Shown: positions 37,622-47,691, counted from the first letter of the stretch. The stretch: 64,000 nucleotides of DNA from Maribacter dokdonensis DSW-8 (GCF_001447995.1 NZ_LDPE01000005.1:93121-157120), one strand, 5' to 3'. Translations and numbers: made by a program. Notes: a model not told the origin generated them from the sequence alone.

Positions 37622-38929
37622 CTATTCGCTTCTGCTAGAATCTGTTCGTTTTTTAGGTCTGCTCGAATTCCTATTATTCTTACCTCTAAAGTTGTTACCA
37701 CCAGGCCTGTTTCTGTTTTTGTTTTTATTACGGGAGTTGCCTTGTTTTCTTTGTTGTTGTGCCGGTTGACTGTCCGTATCTTGCGGAGTGTCTTCATCTA
37801 CGAATTGATGCTCTGGCATGCGAGGTACAGATTGTTTTATTAATTTCTCGATATCACGTAAGTAGGGTCTTTCTTCTTTGTCACAAAAAGATAGTGCCGT
37901 ACCACTTGCATTTGCCCTACCTGTTCTGCCTATACGGTGAACATACGTTTCGGATACGTTTGGTAAATCATAATTAACGACCAATGAAAGGTCTTCTACA
38001 TCAATACCCCTTGCGGCAATATCGGTTGCAACCAATACCTTAAGATCTCCCTCTTTAAAAGCGCTTAGTGCCTTTTGTCTTGCAGTTTGCGATTTATTAC
38101 CGTGTATGGCTGCAGAACGTATACCTGCTTGGTCTAATTTCTTGACAATTTTATTGGCACCATGCTTAGTTCTGGAGAAAACAATAAGGGTACTCTCAGG
38201 GTTCTCTTTAATGATATGGATAAGCAGTTTTGGTTTGTTAGGCTTGCTAACAAAATATACCCCTTGTTCAACTTTCTCTGCTGTAGCTTGTTCTGGCTTA
38301 ATGGTAACGCGTTCAAAATCGCCCAACATTTTTCTAGAAAGCTCAACAATGTCTTTTGGCATAGTTGCCGAAAAGAATAATGACTGTCGTTTAGGAGGCA
38401 ATTTTGCTATGATTTTCTTAATATCATGAATAAAGCCCATGTCCAGCATTTGGTCAGCTTCATCAAGTACTACGTGTTCTAAATCTCTAAAAGAAATAAA
38501 ACCTTGGTTCATTAGGTCTAATAAGCGACCGGGAGTAGCAATTAATATATCAACGCCTCCTCTAAGGGCGTTTACTTGTTTACCCTGTTTTACTCCGCCA
38601 AAAATAACGGTATTACGTAGGCCTGTGTATTTTCCGTACGCCGTAAAACTTTCGGCTATTTGAATGGCAAGTTCACGGGTAGGTGTTACTATCAGCGCCT
38701 TAATTTTTCTTTTATTCTGGCTAAGGCTTATACCTTCATATAATTGATGTAGGATAGGAATACCAAATGCAGCCGTTTTACCGGTTCCCGTTTGTGCAAC
38801 GCCCAATAAATCTTTGCCTTTCAGTAATATGGGTATGGATTGTTCTTGAATTGGAGTAGGGTGAGTATATCCTTCAGCCTCTAATGCCTTAAGGATAGGT
38901 TCGGCTAAGCCGAGTTCTTTAAATGTCAT
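37622..38929 (-). CDS. DEAD-box ATP-dependent RNA helicase, RhlE-like
   Basis: A 435-aa helicase with all core motifs in order: Q motif TPIQEQSIP, Walker A AQTGTGKT, DEAD, SAT, and the C-terminal domain with HRIGRTGR. A low-complexity basic tail rich in Arg, Asn and Gly (from about 385) is typical of RhlE proteins and probably binds RNA. Role: RNA remodelling, ribosome assembly or decay, often in the cold. Confidence 0.92.
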   Translation of the reverse strand: MTFKELGLAEPILKALEAEGYTHPTPIQEQSIPILLKGKDLLGVAQTGTGKTAAFGIPILHQLYEGISLSQNKRKIKALIVTPTRELAIQIAESFTAYGKYTGLRNTVIFGGVKQGKQVNALRGGVDILIATPGRLLDLMNQGFISFRDLEHVVLDEADQMLDMGFIHDIKKIIAKLPPKRQSLFFSATMPKDIVELSRKMLGDFERVTIKPEQATAEKVEQGVYFVSKPNKPKLLIHIIKENPESTLIVFSRTKHGANKIVKKLDQAGIRSAAIHGNKSQTARQKALSAFKEGDLKVLVATDIAARGIDVEDLSLVVNYDLPNVSETYVHRIGRTGRANASGTALSFCDKEERPYLRDIEKLIKQSVPRMPEHQFVDEDTPQDTDSQPAQQQRKQGNSRNKNKNRNRPGGNNFRGKNNRNSSRPKKRTDSSRSE

Positions 38930-38990
38930 AAAATTTTAATAAGCTGCAAAGGTACGCTTTAATGTGGAAGGAATTGTAAAGTGGGGTTAA

Positions 38991-39200
38991 AGTACAAAGT
39001 AAGAAGTATTAGGTATTAAGTATTAAGTAAGAAGTATAAAGTAGTTGGAAGTAAGAATATAGAATAAGGAGAATAGACTTTTTTTGATTAGTTCCTAATC
39101 AATCGTATTAAGTAAAGCTAAATTTTATAGTTTCTAACAACTAACAACTAACAACTAACAACTAACAACTTATTTTGAATTTGATTTTTGAGATTGCGCT
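38991..39200. repeat. Composite low-complexity repeat, left copy
   Basis: Blocks in order: AGTATTAAG/AGTATAAAG units, the inverted repeat TTGATTAG-TTC-CTAATCAA within TTTTTTTGATTAGTTCC, a CTAAATTTTATAGTTTCTAA stretch, CAACTAACAACTAAC units and TTTGAATTTGA. The same order, with near-identical unique stretches, recurs at 39645-39885. The remainder of 38930-39396 holds no gene I can support. Confidence 0.8.
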
Positions 39201-39396
39201 TGTATTTAAAACATCGATTGTCGATTAAAGACACTAAAAATCGGTAAGGTGAAAATAGGGGCAATGTCGTTAATCGACGAGATTTTACACTTAATCCGAA
39301 TCTTTGTCAAGTAACGAGAATACGGTGTTTTTCAGCGATTCATCACCTAGTAAAACAAGGTCTACGGCGTTTTATAATTGTAACAAAACGCAAGTC

Positions 39397-39633
39397 ATGA
39401 AAACATTAGCAACTATCATCTTCATCATCTTTTTAAGCTTTAATGCTCAAGCTCAAAACACAACTTCAGAGGTTAAAGTTGAAACTATTGAAATGAGCAT
39501 TGTTACGGAAACTACAAATGAAGTTAAAACGGAATCTACTACTGAGGTTGCTCGTTTATACAAATTCAAAAATTCAAGAATTAAAAGAGATTTGAATTTT
39601 ATCACTAAAGCTAACAAGCCTAAAATGGCGTAA
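39397..39633 (+). CDS. Small secreted hypothetical protein (78 aa)
   Basis: A 78-aa protein from the ATG at 39397, which opens a clean signal peptide (MKTLATIIFIIFLSFNAQAQ). The mature part is rich in Thr, Glu and Val, with a VKVETIEMSIVTETT-like repeat, and ends with a basic tail. An upstream in-frame start at 39304 would bury the signal and is rejected. The gene sits between two copies of a 200-bp repeat. Function is unknown. Confidence 0.65.
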   Translation: MKTLATIIFIIFLSFNAQAQNTTSEVKVETIEMSIVTETTNEVKTESTTEVARLYKFKNSRIKRDLNFITKANKPKMA

Positions 39634-39644
39634 TTACAGTAGTT

Positions 39645-39885
<241 letters not shown>

Positions 39886-39893
39886 ACTTAAAC

Positions 39894-41444
39894 TTACAAC
39901 CCTGCCATAGCAGCTTCGGCACATCTTTCGCCATCCATTGCTGCAGAAACAATTCCACCGGCATAGCCACCACCTTCACCACATGGGAAAAGTCCTTTGA
40001 TTACTGGGTGTTCCAGTTTTTCGTTTCTAGGGATGCTCACAGGTGATGAGGTTCTGGATTCCACGCCCACAATATTTGCTTCGGCCGTGTAATAACCATG
40101 CATTTTATCACCAAAAGCTTTAAAGCCTTGTCGCAATCTACTACCAATAAGTTTAGGTAACAGGGAGTGTAGGGGAGCGGAGTTTAATCCGGGTTGGTAC
40201 GAGGTAGGATTAAGATCTACGGATAAGTTTCCTTCCACAAAATCGGTCAATCGCTGAGCTGGGGCAGTTTGCGTTCTTCCGCCAGAAGTGAATGCCAGTC
40301 GCTCTAAATTCTTTTGATATTCCAATCCTTTCAAAGCCCCGAATTTCTCATATTTAGGAATATCTTTATCCACATTAATTTCCACTACGATACCGGAATT
40401 GGCATATAGGTTATTTCGTTTTGATGGTGACATGCCGTTTACAACCACCTCGCCAGGGGAAGTGGCAGCAGGCACAATGAATCCGCCAGGGCACATACAG
40501 AACGAATACACGCCACGTTCCTTCACTTGTTCCACTAAACTATAAGAAGCTGCAGGTAACAATTCGCTTCGGTCACCAGAGCAGTGGTATTGAATACTGT
40601 CTATAATATGTTGCGGATGCTCTACACGCACGCCCATGGCAAATGATTTTGCTTGTAGCGCAATATCTTTTTTATGTAATAAGTCAAAAATGTCACGAGC
40701 GGAATGTCCCGTAGCCAATATTACGCGATCCACGGCCATTTCATTATTGTCATTTAAAACAATGGCTTTTAATGTATTGTCCTTGATAACAAAATCGGTC
40801 ACCTTGGTATTAAAATGTAATTCACCACCGTGCTGCTGTATAACTTCACGAATATTCTGTACAATTTTTGGGAGTTTATTGGTTCCTATATGCGGATGTG
40901 CATCTACCAATATTTGGTCTGTTGCACCATGAAATACCAAACTTTCGAATATGCGACGTACATCGCCACGTTTAAGACTACGGGTGTATAGTTTTCCGTC
41001 AGAATACGTACCTGCGCCACCTTCACCAAAACAGTAATTACTCTCAGGGTTTACCTGATGGTCTTGATTAATGGCTTTTAAATCTCGTCTTCTATCTTTT
41101 ACATTGTTTCCACGTTCCAAAACAATAGGCTTGTAACCCATTTCTAAACAACGTAATGCCGCCCACATACCTGCAGGTCCAAATCCTACAATATGTATGG
41201 GTTTGGCATTTGATACATCTTTATATTCAAAATGCAATGTATCGTTTGGTGCAGGTTCATTAATGTATACCGCCAATTTGTAATTGAATACAATTTTAGG
41301 TTTACGAGCATCAATGGATTTACGTAAGACTTTAAGGGTAAACGACCCTTCTTCGAGTCCAAGATATTGCGCTGTACGAATTTGTAATCCGTTTGGGGTT
41401 GCTTCTTCCTTTAAAGTTAACCTTAGCTGTACATTTCTAATCAT
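39894..41444 (-). CDS. FAD-dependent dehydrogenase, uncharacterised COG2509-like family
   Basis: A 516-aa flavoprotein. An N-terminal ferredoxin-fold-like region of about 90 residues precedes a Rossmann dinucleotide motif (VGFGPAGMWAALRCLEMG). Further FAD motifs are ERGNNVKDRRRD, FGEGGAGTYSDGKLYTR, LATGHSARD and, at the C-terminus, GLFPCGEGGGYAGGI. The family is widespread and of unknown substrate. No membrane segment is present. Confidence 0.87.
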   Translation of the reverse strand: MIRNVQLRLTLKEEATPNGLQIRTAQYLGLEEGSFTLKVLRKSIDARKPKIVFNYKLAVYINEPAPNDTLHFEYKDVSNAKPIHIVGFGPAGMWAALRCLEMGYKPIVLERGNNVKDRRRDLKAINQDHQVNPESNYCFGEGGAGTYSDGKLYTRSLKRGDVRRIFESLVFHGATDQILVDAHPHIGTNKLPKIVQNIREVIQQHGGELHFNTKVTDFVIKDNTLKAIVLNDNNEMAVDRVILATGHSARDIFDLLHKKDIALQAKSFAMGVRVEHPQHIIDSIQYHCSGDRSELLPAASYSLVEQVKERGVYSFCMCPGGFIVPAATSPGEVVVNGMSPSKRNNLYANSGIVVEINVDKDIPKYEKFGALKGLEYQKNLERLAFTSGGRTQTAPAQRLTDFVEGNLSVDLNPTSYQPGLNSAPLHSLLPKLIGSRLRQGFKAFGDKMHGYYTAEANIVGVESRTSSPVSIPRNEKLEHPVIKGLFPCGEGGGYAGGIVSAAMDGERCAEAAMAGL

Positions 41445-41518
41445 GGGGCAAAATTAAAGTAAAAAGATGATGTAAAGCTGTAGCGGCTTAAAAATGCATA
41501 AGGTCTGTAGCGGTAAAA

Positions 41519-42130
41519 TTATTTTTCAATGATGGTTCTAAATGTGAGGTTTACTCTTGGCGTTTTACTTTTTGTAGTGGGTGGCAATCTATGTAACCAG
41601 TGGGTCTGTGTTGCATCTTTCATAATTAAAAGGCTACCGTGCTCTAAAACGAGTTCAACCTTTTCTTTCGTTTCTTTGTGTTTAAATGCAAATTTTCGCT
41701 CCGATCCAAAACTGACTGAAGCTATTGCGCCATTTTTTTTCAGGTCTTTTTCTCCATCACTATGCCACGCCATGCCCTCGCTGCCATCATGATATAGGTT
41801 TAATAGGCAAGAGTTAAAGGTTTCGCCACTTTCTTGCTCTACTTTAGATTTTAATTCAAGCAACTCTGTAGTCCATGGTAGGGCTAGTTTAGTGGTTTTA
41901 GAGTAGGTATATTGATATGGTTTTTCGCCATACCATGCTACTTTTCGTTTCGTTATGATCTTTTTGCCAAAGATGATGGCTTCATCATTCTTCCATTCTA
42001 TTTTGTTCAACAAGACATTTAGGTAGTGTATAGCGTCTTCCTCATTTAATATTTTACCAAAGTAATGTACCGTTCCGTCACGTGGAAGTAGGTTTTTCTT
42101 GTGGTCAACCTCTATATCAAATAATTTCAT
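41519..42130 (-). CDS. AlkB-like 2-oxoglutarate/Fe(II) dioxygenase
   Basis: A 203-aa protein from the ATG at 42130; an ATG at 42178 adds 16 residues. It is of the AlkB-like family that repairs methylated DNA or RNA bases by oxidative demethylation. Fe(II) ligands are His and Asp of WHSDGEKDL and His of HWLHRLP. The 2-oxoglutarate-binding Arg is in PRVNLTFR. LNLYHDGSEGMAWH is the usual preceding segment. Confidence 0.9.
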   Translation of the reverse strand: MKLFDIEVDHKKNLLPRDGTVHYFGKILNEEDAIHYLNVLLNKIEWKNDEAIIFGKKIITKRKVAWYGEKPYQYTYSKTTKLALPWTTELLELKSKVEQESGETFNSCLLNLYHDGSEGMAWHSDGEKDLKKNGAIASVSFGSERKFAFKHKETKEKVELVLEHGSLLIMKDATQTHWLHRLPPTTKSKTPRVNLTFRTIIEK

Positions 42131-42262
42131 AATGCTTGCTTTATAACAATTCAGAGAACTAAAGTACTTGGTAATCATCTCAAAAGCAAAAGCGAATAGT
42201 TAACCTTTTTTATAAGATTTTCTATTCGCTTTTATAATTAAAAAGAACTTTTTTGATATATA

Positions 42263-42742
42263 CTAATTGCTTTTGAGCAAGTTTTTAATCGCTTTGTTCC
42301 ATTTTTCTATAGACTGAAATTCTCCACTCAGTTGGTAGTTGACTTCAACATCATAAAATTCAAAAACTACATCTGGTGCATTGGTGTTTTTTGGGAAAAG
42401 TTGCAGCAGCAATCGCTCTGTAATTTTCTCTTTTCTTGCAAAGGATTTACCAATGTTCGCAATTTCAGTAGTTTTAATAGTGGCTAAATCGGCATACTGT
42501 TCATGTAATTCTTCGCCATTTTTTGAGACAAAGAATACAAATTTCTTTTCAGTGTCCATACCTATAGCATAGTGACCAAAAATTTCATATTCCGTTAGTC
42601 TACAATGATGTGTAGTTGCGATGTCGTTTAAAGATGACATCATTTTTTTTTCTTTTATTTTTCTGTTTCTGTTCGTTAAAACAAAAGGCATTGCACATAG
42701 TGCAACAGATGCTAAACCAATAGCAGTTACTCCAAATTCCAT
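42263..42742 (-). CDS. Hypothetical membrane-anchored protein (159 aa)
   Basis: A 159-aa protein with one N-terminal membrane helix (about 3-25) followed by a basic stretch and a soluble alpha/beta domain of about 120 residues. I do not recognise the domain. It is transcribed on the minus strand, apart from its neighbours by 84-104 bp. Confidence 0.65.
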   Translation of the reverse strand: MEFGVTAIGLASVALCAMPFVLTNRNRKIKEKKMMSSLNDIATTHHCRLTEYEIFGHYAIGMDTEKKFVFFVSKNGEELHEQYADLATIKTTEIANIGKSFARKEKITERLLLQLFPKNTNAPDVVFEFYDVEVNYQLSGEFQSIEKWNKAIKNLLKSN

Positions 42743-42846
42743 GTTGTAAATTTTAATTTTTTAATACTGATTATTGTATGATGTAAAGTGATACATCATA
42801 AGACCTAGTTGTTTAGCTATCAAATTGATAGCCTATATGAAGAGGT

Positions 42847-43221
42847 CTACCAGAAATTATGGAAAGGATAAATAAGATCAGTTTTTCTAAACTTGATCAA
42901 TAGCGTTTTGGCATAAAGAATATATTGCCTATATCTAGAAATAGAGGCAAAATCAATACCGTTAAGGCTAGCGGTAAAGCCAGTAAACGGAAGCTTGTAA
43001 TTAGGCGAAACAACTTCGGCAACATCTGAAACCGAAACTTCAGTTTGCTGAGCATGTGGAGATAAAAGTTTGGTGGACGCTGTAAAATAGCTTTTTTGCT
43101 CGCTATTTTCGCTTAATGGTGTTTGGTTAAAGTTAGTTAAGGCATCTGCAGAGTTAACCAGCCCGAAACAATAAATTGTAACGAGGAGTAGAACTTTTAC
43201 TATGTTGTTAAAACTTTGCAT
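42847..43221 (-). CDS. Secreted hypothetical protein (124 aa)
   Basis: A 124-aa protein with a signal peptide (about 1-27). The mature part has no recognised domain and ends in an aromatic, basic tail (KTDLIYPFHNFW) of a kind seen in small flavobacterial secreted proteins. It starts 1 nt after the stop of the antiporter gene, which suggests one transcript. Confidence 0.65.
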   Translation of the reverse strand: MQSFNNIVKVLLLVTIYCFGLVNSADALTNFNQTPLSENSEQKSYFTASTKLLSPHAQQTEVSVSDVAEVVSPNYKLPFTGFTASLNGIDFASISRYRQYILYAKTLLIKFRKTDLIYPFHNFW

Positions 43222-43222
43222 T

Positions 43223-44695
43223 TTACGCTATAACTACTTGGTCCAGTATTTCATTAACTTCTTTTAAGCTTTCTTCATTATCTAGAAGTAAAACCAAAAT
43301 ATCATTTGCTTCAATCACCGTAGCACCGCCCGGACGTACAAATTTACCATTTCTCTTTATCATGACAATAAAAGCCGACCTGGGAAAATGTAAATCGATA
43401 ATTCGTTTTTCTACAGCAAAACTGTTGGGAGCAACCGTAACTTCTTCCATAGCGGATTTAGGTAGATTAAGAATGTATCTATCATTTTCTGCAATAGGTT
43501 TTACTTCCTCCGGTAAAGCAACATTAAGCCATTTGGCAAAAATAGATAGGGTAGTACCTTGGATTAAAACCGATGAAACCGATATAAAGAATACGATACT
43601 AAATATAATATTGGCCTTATCAATGCCTGCCAATAGGGGATAAGTTGCAAATACGATAGGCACTGCACCACGTAAGCCCACCCATGAGATATAGAAACGT
43701 CTCCCTAGTTTCATTTTAAAGAACATAAGGCTTAATAAAACACTTACAGGCCTTGCCACAAGAATTAAGAATACCGATATAAGCAGACCAATACCTAAAT
43801 AAGGTAAAATCTGAGAAGGGAAAACGAGTAGGCCTAAGGTCAAGAACAATACGATCTGCATTAGCCAAGCCATACCATCGAACATTTTTAAAATGGTTGA
43901 CTTATGTATTAAATCTTGATTGCCTAAATACACGGCACAAATGTAAATAGCCAAGAAGCCATTACCGCCAACAGCGTCTGTAGCGGAAAAGGTTATGAAC
44001 ATTAAGGCAATGACCAGTACAGGGTACAAACCTTCAAAGCCTAATTTAATTTTGTTTATGATAATTTCACTGAGCTTTCCAAATACAAAACCGCCAATGC
44101 CGCCCAATATCATTTGTTGTAAAAACAAGGGAATGATAGAGAGAACGCTCAGGTCTTGATTAATGACCAAGGTCAAAAAAGCAAGAGTAAGCACATAAGC
44201 CATGGGGTCGTTACTACCACTTTCAAGCTCTAACGTGGGTCTTAGATTACTTTTTAAAGCTAAATTTTTAGAACGTAAAATGGAGAAAACCGCTGCGGCA
44301 TCTGTAGAAGATACAATAGAGCCCAACAACATGCTTTCGTATATGGTAAAATCGGTAATATAATAGACGAAAGTTCCAAGGGTGACCGCTGTGAGCAAAA
44401 CCCCTAGGGTAGATAGCACAAGTCCCTCTTTTAAAATAGGTTTTACAGCGTTCCAATTGGTATCTAAACCACCAGAAAACAATATAAAGTTAAGAGAGAC
44501 AATACCAATAAATTGGGCAAGCTTAGGATCATCAAACTGAATACCGCCAATACCATCAGATCCGGCAAGCATACCTATAGCCAAGAAAAGAATCAATGTA
44601 GGTACCCCGAATTTGTACGAAGTTTTACCGACTATAATGCTGATAAACAGTAATATAGAGCCTACAAGAAGTATGTTTTCTATGGTAAGGTTCAT
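43223..44695 (-). CDS. Potassium/proton antiporter of the CPA1 (NhaP2/CvrA) type
   Basis: A 490-aa inner-membrane antiporter. About 12 membrane helices carry the CPA1 exchanger signatures ALDLESGSNDP-like (here ELESGSNDPMAYV) and WVGLRGAVPIVFATYPLLAG. A TrkA-C regulatory domain (about 400-490, ending EVNEILDQVVIA) follows, as in NhaP2-type K+/H+ antiporters. It exports K+ in exchange for protons under alkaline or hypo-osmotic stress. A perfect palindrome lies in its leader. Confidence 0.9.
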   Translation of the reverse strand: MNLTIENILLVGSILLFISIIVGKTSYKFGVPTLILFLAIGMLAGSDGIGGIQFDDPKLAQFIGIVSLNFILFSGGLDTNWNAVKPILKEGLVLSTLGVLLTAVTLGTFVYYITDFTIYESMLLGSIVSSTDAAAVFSILRSKNLALKSNLRPTLELESGSNDPMAYVLTLAFLTLVINQDLSVLSIIPLFLQQMILGGIGGFVFGKLSEIIINKIKLGFEGLYPVLVIALMFITFSATDAVGGNGFLAIYICAVYLGNQDLIHKSTILKMFDGMAWLMQIVLFLTLGLLVFPSQILPYLGIGLLISVFLILVARPVSVLLSLMFFKMKLGRRFYISWVGLRGAVPIVFATYPLLAGIDKANIIFSIVFFISVSSVLIQGTTLSIFAKWLNVALPEEVKPIAENDRYILNLPKSAMEEVTVAPNSFAVEKRIIDLHFPRSAFIVMIKRNGKFVRPGGATVIEANDILVLLLDNEESLKEVNEILDQVVIA

Positions 44696-44704
44696 TGGTG
44701 GTCA

Positions 44705-44726
44705 GTTGCCTTAATTTTAAGGCAAC
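44705..44726. promoter_or_regulatory. Perfect palindrome in the antiporter leader
   Basis: GTTGCCTTAA-TT-TTAAGGCAAC is a perfect 10-bp inverted repeat, 10-31 bp upstream of the antiporter ATG. It could be an operator or a structured leader; there is no T run to make it a terminator. Confidence 0.45.
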
Positions 44727-44817
44727 AAAGTTAGATTATTTATCAAAAAACCAATACAAATGTTAAGGTTTGGCACAATGTTAACATGTTGTATTATAAC
44801 CCTGATTTATTAAAAAA

Positions 44818-45234
44818 CTAATTAATTTTTCTAATGAAGGCAGTTATAATATTTATGAGGTATAGTAATTGCACACAGACTGCCGCAAGTGTACATAAAG
44901 TCACGGTTAAATGAGAACCAAAATCTTGATTTGAATCTGATAAGAAAAATGGAATGAATAAAATTAAGCAGAAGCCAATAACGGTAATTATTAAATGAAT
45001 TATGGTCAGCCAATTTACTAACCTTCTGTTCAGTTTAATTACGACCCAGTATCCAAAACCTATAATTGCAAATATAATAGAGATTAGTACCGCTAAATTG
45101 ATCAACCCCAGTACATAATAGGTGTCATGAATATTAAAGTAGAATGTTTTATCAGGTTTTAGAAATCCTGTGAGTAGTATTATGGGAATCAGAATCCAGA
45201 AAACAATATGGGGTGTTTTGGTAATTTTAGTCAT
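44818..45234 (-). CDS. Small four-helix membrane protein, hypothetical
   Basis: A 138-aa protein with four predicted membrane helices and short loops (HDTYYVLGLINLAVLISIIF). No domain is recognised. It is divergent from the ArsR-type regulator gene and separated from the antiporter gene by 122 bp. Confidence 0.7.
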   Translation of the reverse strand: MTKITKTPHIVFWILIPIILLTGFLKPDKTFYFNIHDTYYVLGLINLAVLISIIFAIIGFGYWVVIKLNRRLVNWLTIIHLIITVIGFCLILFIPFFLSDSNQDFGSHLTVTLCTLAAVCVQLLYLINIITAFIRKIN

Positions 45235-45350
45235 CTGTTGGTTGTAGTATTATTCCTAAAGTCAAGTTAATCATTTTTAAGATAATCACAATAAAAGTTT
45301 AGTGTCAATATTTATCTATATATTTACATGTATCTATATAATATATCATC

Positions 45351-45620
45351 ATGGAGCTAAAACAAGTGGAGAAAATATCTAAAGCATTAAGTGATGTAAA
45401 TCGTTTAAAAATACTGCAGTATATGCAGAAAAATCAAGGCAAGGTTGAATGCACCAAAGCGTGTAACCTGCTGGATTTAAGTCAACCTTCCATCAGTCAT
45501 CATATAAAAAGGTTGGTTGAGGCAGAACTCATCAATCAGCATAAAATAGGACGTAATTATCACTATTCCTTAAATCATGAAGTTTGGGATAATTACATGT
45601 TACGACTGAAGCAACTGTAG
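45351..45620 (+). CDS. ArsR-family winged-helix regulator
   Basis: An 89-aa ArsR-type repressor with the helix-turn-helix CNLLDLSQPSISHHIKRLVE. No classic metal-binding ELCVCDL motif is present, although Cys residues occur at CTKAC just before the recognition helix and could be redox or metal sensors. It lies 53 bp upstream of the luciferase-like monooxygenase gene on the same strand and probably regulates it. Confidence 0.87.
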   Translation: MELKQVEKISKALSDVNRLKILQYMQKNQGKVECTKACNLLDLSQPSISHHIKRLVEAELINQHKIGRNYHYSLNHEVWDNYMLRLKQL

Positions 45621-45673
45621 TTTTTTTGATAAAACATATAGATACTTTTAAATGTATTAATGAAATTATTTGA

Positions 45674-46684
45674 ATGAAAAATATTAAATATTCTATATTG
45701 GATTTGGCCATTGTATCAGAGGGTACAACGTTAAAAGATACTTTTGACCACTCTTTGGCATTGGCACAAGCTGCGGAAGAAGTGGGGTACAACCGATTTT
45801 GGTTGGCAGAGCATCATAATTCTATAGCTATTGGTAGTAGCGCCACGTCTGTATTAATGGGCTACATTGCCGAAGGAACAAAAACTATAAGAGTGGGGTC
45901 AGGTGGTATAATGCTACCAAATCATTCCCCATTGATAATTGCAGAGCAGTTTGGAACTTTAGGAATACTGTACCCAAATAGAATAGACCTAGGTTTGGGG
46001 CGTGCACCCGGAACCGATCAATTAACCGCCCAAGCCATACGGTCAGATTTTTTCCAAGCGGCACAGTCTTTTCCTTTAGAAGTGGAAAAAATTCAGCGCT
46101 ATTTCTCTACTGAAAATGCAGATGCAAAAGTGCGTGTTACCTTGGCAGAAGGGGTAGAGGTACCTTTATACATTTTGGGTTCAAGCACGGATAGTGCACA
46201 CTTAGCCGCCAAAAAAGGATTGCCATATGCATTTGCGAGTCACTTTGCAACGAATCATTTAATGAATGCCTTGCAAATTTACCATCAAGAGTTTCAGCCT
46301 TCTAAGGTTTTGGAGAAACCGTATACCATGACCGGCGTAAATATTATCATTGCGGATACAGATGAAGAAGCGGAACGCATTTCAACATCCCTTTATAAAA
46401 TGATCATTGGTTTGTTGACAGGAAAAAGGGGCTATATGCAACCACCGGTACCCATGACTCCTGATTTACGTGAATTGAGTAAAAATCCGTCTGTACAGCA
46501 AATGTTGAAGTATTCCTTTATTGGTAGCAAAGAAACCGTTAAAAAACAAGTGCAACAGTTTATTGCCGATACCCAAGTAGACGAACTTATTGCGGTTACC
46601 AATATTTATGACGGTAAAGACCGCATAAAATCATACCGTATGTTTGCCGAGATTATGAAAGAATTGAATGGGGAGAAGGGATAA
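45674..46684 (+). CDS. LLM-class flavin-dependent oxidoreductase
   Basis: A 336-aa luciferase-like monooxygenase. Signature segments are YNRFWLAEHHN near the N-terminus, VGSGGIMLPNHSPL and RIDLGLGRAPGTD. These fit the MsnO8/YhbW-type subgroup. It uses reduced FMN and oxygen on an unknown small substrate. It converges on the nitrilase gene with a 12-bp gap. Confidence 0.88.
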   Translation: MKNIKYSILDLAIVSEGTTLKDTFDHSLALAQAAEEVGYNRFWLAEHHNSIAIGSSATSVLMGYIAEGTKTIRVGSGGIMLPNHSPLIIAEQFGTLGILYPNRIDLGLGRAPGTDQLTAQAIRSDFFQAAQSFPLEVEKIQRYFSTENADAKVRVTLAEGVEVPLYILGSSTDSAHLAAKKGLPYAFASHFATNHLMNALQIYHQEFQPSKVLEKPYTMTGVNIIIADTDEEAERISTSLYKMIIGLLTGKRGYMQPPVPMTPDLRELSKNPSVQQMLKYSFIGSKETVKKQVQQFIADTQVDELIAVTNIYDGKDRIKSYRMFAEIMKELNGEKG

Positions 46685-46695
46685 TTCTCCCCTTA

Positions 46696-47667
46696 TTAAT
46701 CCTTGATTTCTATGGTAGACTGTCTTTCTCTGTTCACGGAAAGTTTAGTGACATCTGGTCTAGAATAGTGCCCTACGGGATCAAAATTCTGACGTTCTTC
46801 TAAAACCCTGTTGAAATCTATAGTTGTTGTGATCAATCCCTCTTTATCAATTACAGGAGGTAAAATCCATTCCCCATCCGGTCCGGCAATACAAGAACCA
46901 CCGTTTGCCAATGTTTCCGGGCAATTTTCAAGAATGGCGTTTAAATGTGGAGTGTCATCTGGAAAATCGGTTTTGCTCATTAAGCTAGATACAGAAACTA
47001 CAAAAGACCTGGATTCTCGTGCAATGAACCTGGTGATATCGGCGGTATTGTAATCCGATCCGGGCCAAACGGCAATGTGTAAGTTTTCTCCCAATCCGTA
47101 CAGGGTAGCTCTAGGCAAGGGCATCCAGTTCTCCCAACAGTTTAATCCGCCAACACTAAAGTTCTTAAGATCATGTACTTGTAATCCGTTACCATCACCC
47201 GGTGCCCATGTCAACCGCTCTTCGTAGGTAGGCTGTAATTTTCTGTGAACCGATTTTATTTCGCCCTGGTTGTCAATATATGCAAGGGAGCAGTAAATAC
47301 TATGACCGCCTCTGTTTTGTGCTCGTTCCATGAGACCTAAGTAGATGGCAATCTTATGTTGTTTCGCAAGCGCACAGATGTCATCTAATTCTCCAGCCTC
47401 AATTTGAACCGAATTTTTAACGTAATGCGCATGAATCTCTTTCTGAACTTTAGAATCGAATTTTGCACCATTGGTCATAGAAACCCAAAAAGGATAACCC
47501 GGTAACAATGCCTCACCAAAGACAACGAGCTCACAACTGTCTTTGGCCGCCTTTATAATATATTCCTTAATTCTATCAATAGTAGCAGATTTGTTGAGCC
47601 AAACCGGTGCTATTTGTGCCATGGCAATTTTAAGGTGGTTTTGCTCTGGTGTGTCTATAATTTTCAC
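46696..47667 (-). CDS. Nitrilase (carbon-nitrogen hydrolase branch 1)
   Basis: A 323-aa nitrilase-superfamily enzyme. The Glu-Lys-Cys triad is Glu52 (VFGEALLPGYP), Lys143 (HRKLQPTYEE) and Cys177 (GGLNCWENWMP). The CWENWMP surroundings are those of true nitrilases, which convert R-CN to the carboxylic acid and ammonia. It is followed on the same strand, after 24 bp upstream, by a peroxiredoxin gene, possibly the same transcript. Confidence 0.88.
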   Translation of the reverse strand: MKIIDTPEQNHLKIAMAQIAPVWLNKSATIDRIKEYIIKAAKDSCELVVFGEALLPGYPFWVSMTNGAKFDSKVQKEIHAHYVKNSVQIEAGELDDICALAKQHKIAIYLGLMERAQNRGGHSIYCSLAYIDNQGEIKSVHRKLQPTYEERLTWAPGDGNGLQVHDLKNFSVGGLNCWENWMPLPRATLYGLGENLHIAVWPGSDYNTADITRFIARESRSFVVSVSSLMSKTDFPDDTPHLNAILENCPETLANGGSCIAGPDGEWILPPVIDKEGLITTTIDFNRVLEERQNFDPVGHYSRPDVTKLSVNRERQSTIEIKD

Positions 47668-47691
47668 TGATAAAAGGTTTGGTGGTTTTAT

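Noticed and set aside
39120-39180. Direct repeats CAACTAACAACTAAC resembling a repeat array
   Set aside because: Units of about 7 bp without spacers; simple-sequence repeat, not CRISPR.
39304-39396. Upstream start for the small secreted protein
   Set aside because: Would place 31 residues before a clear signal peptide; the ATG at 39397 is preferred.
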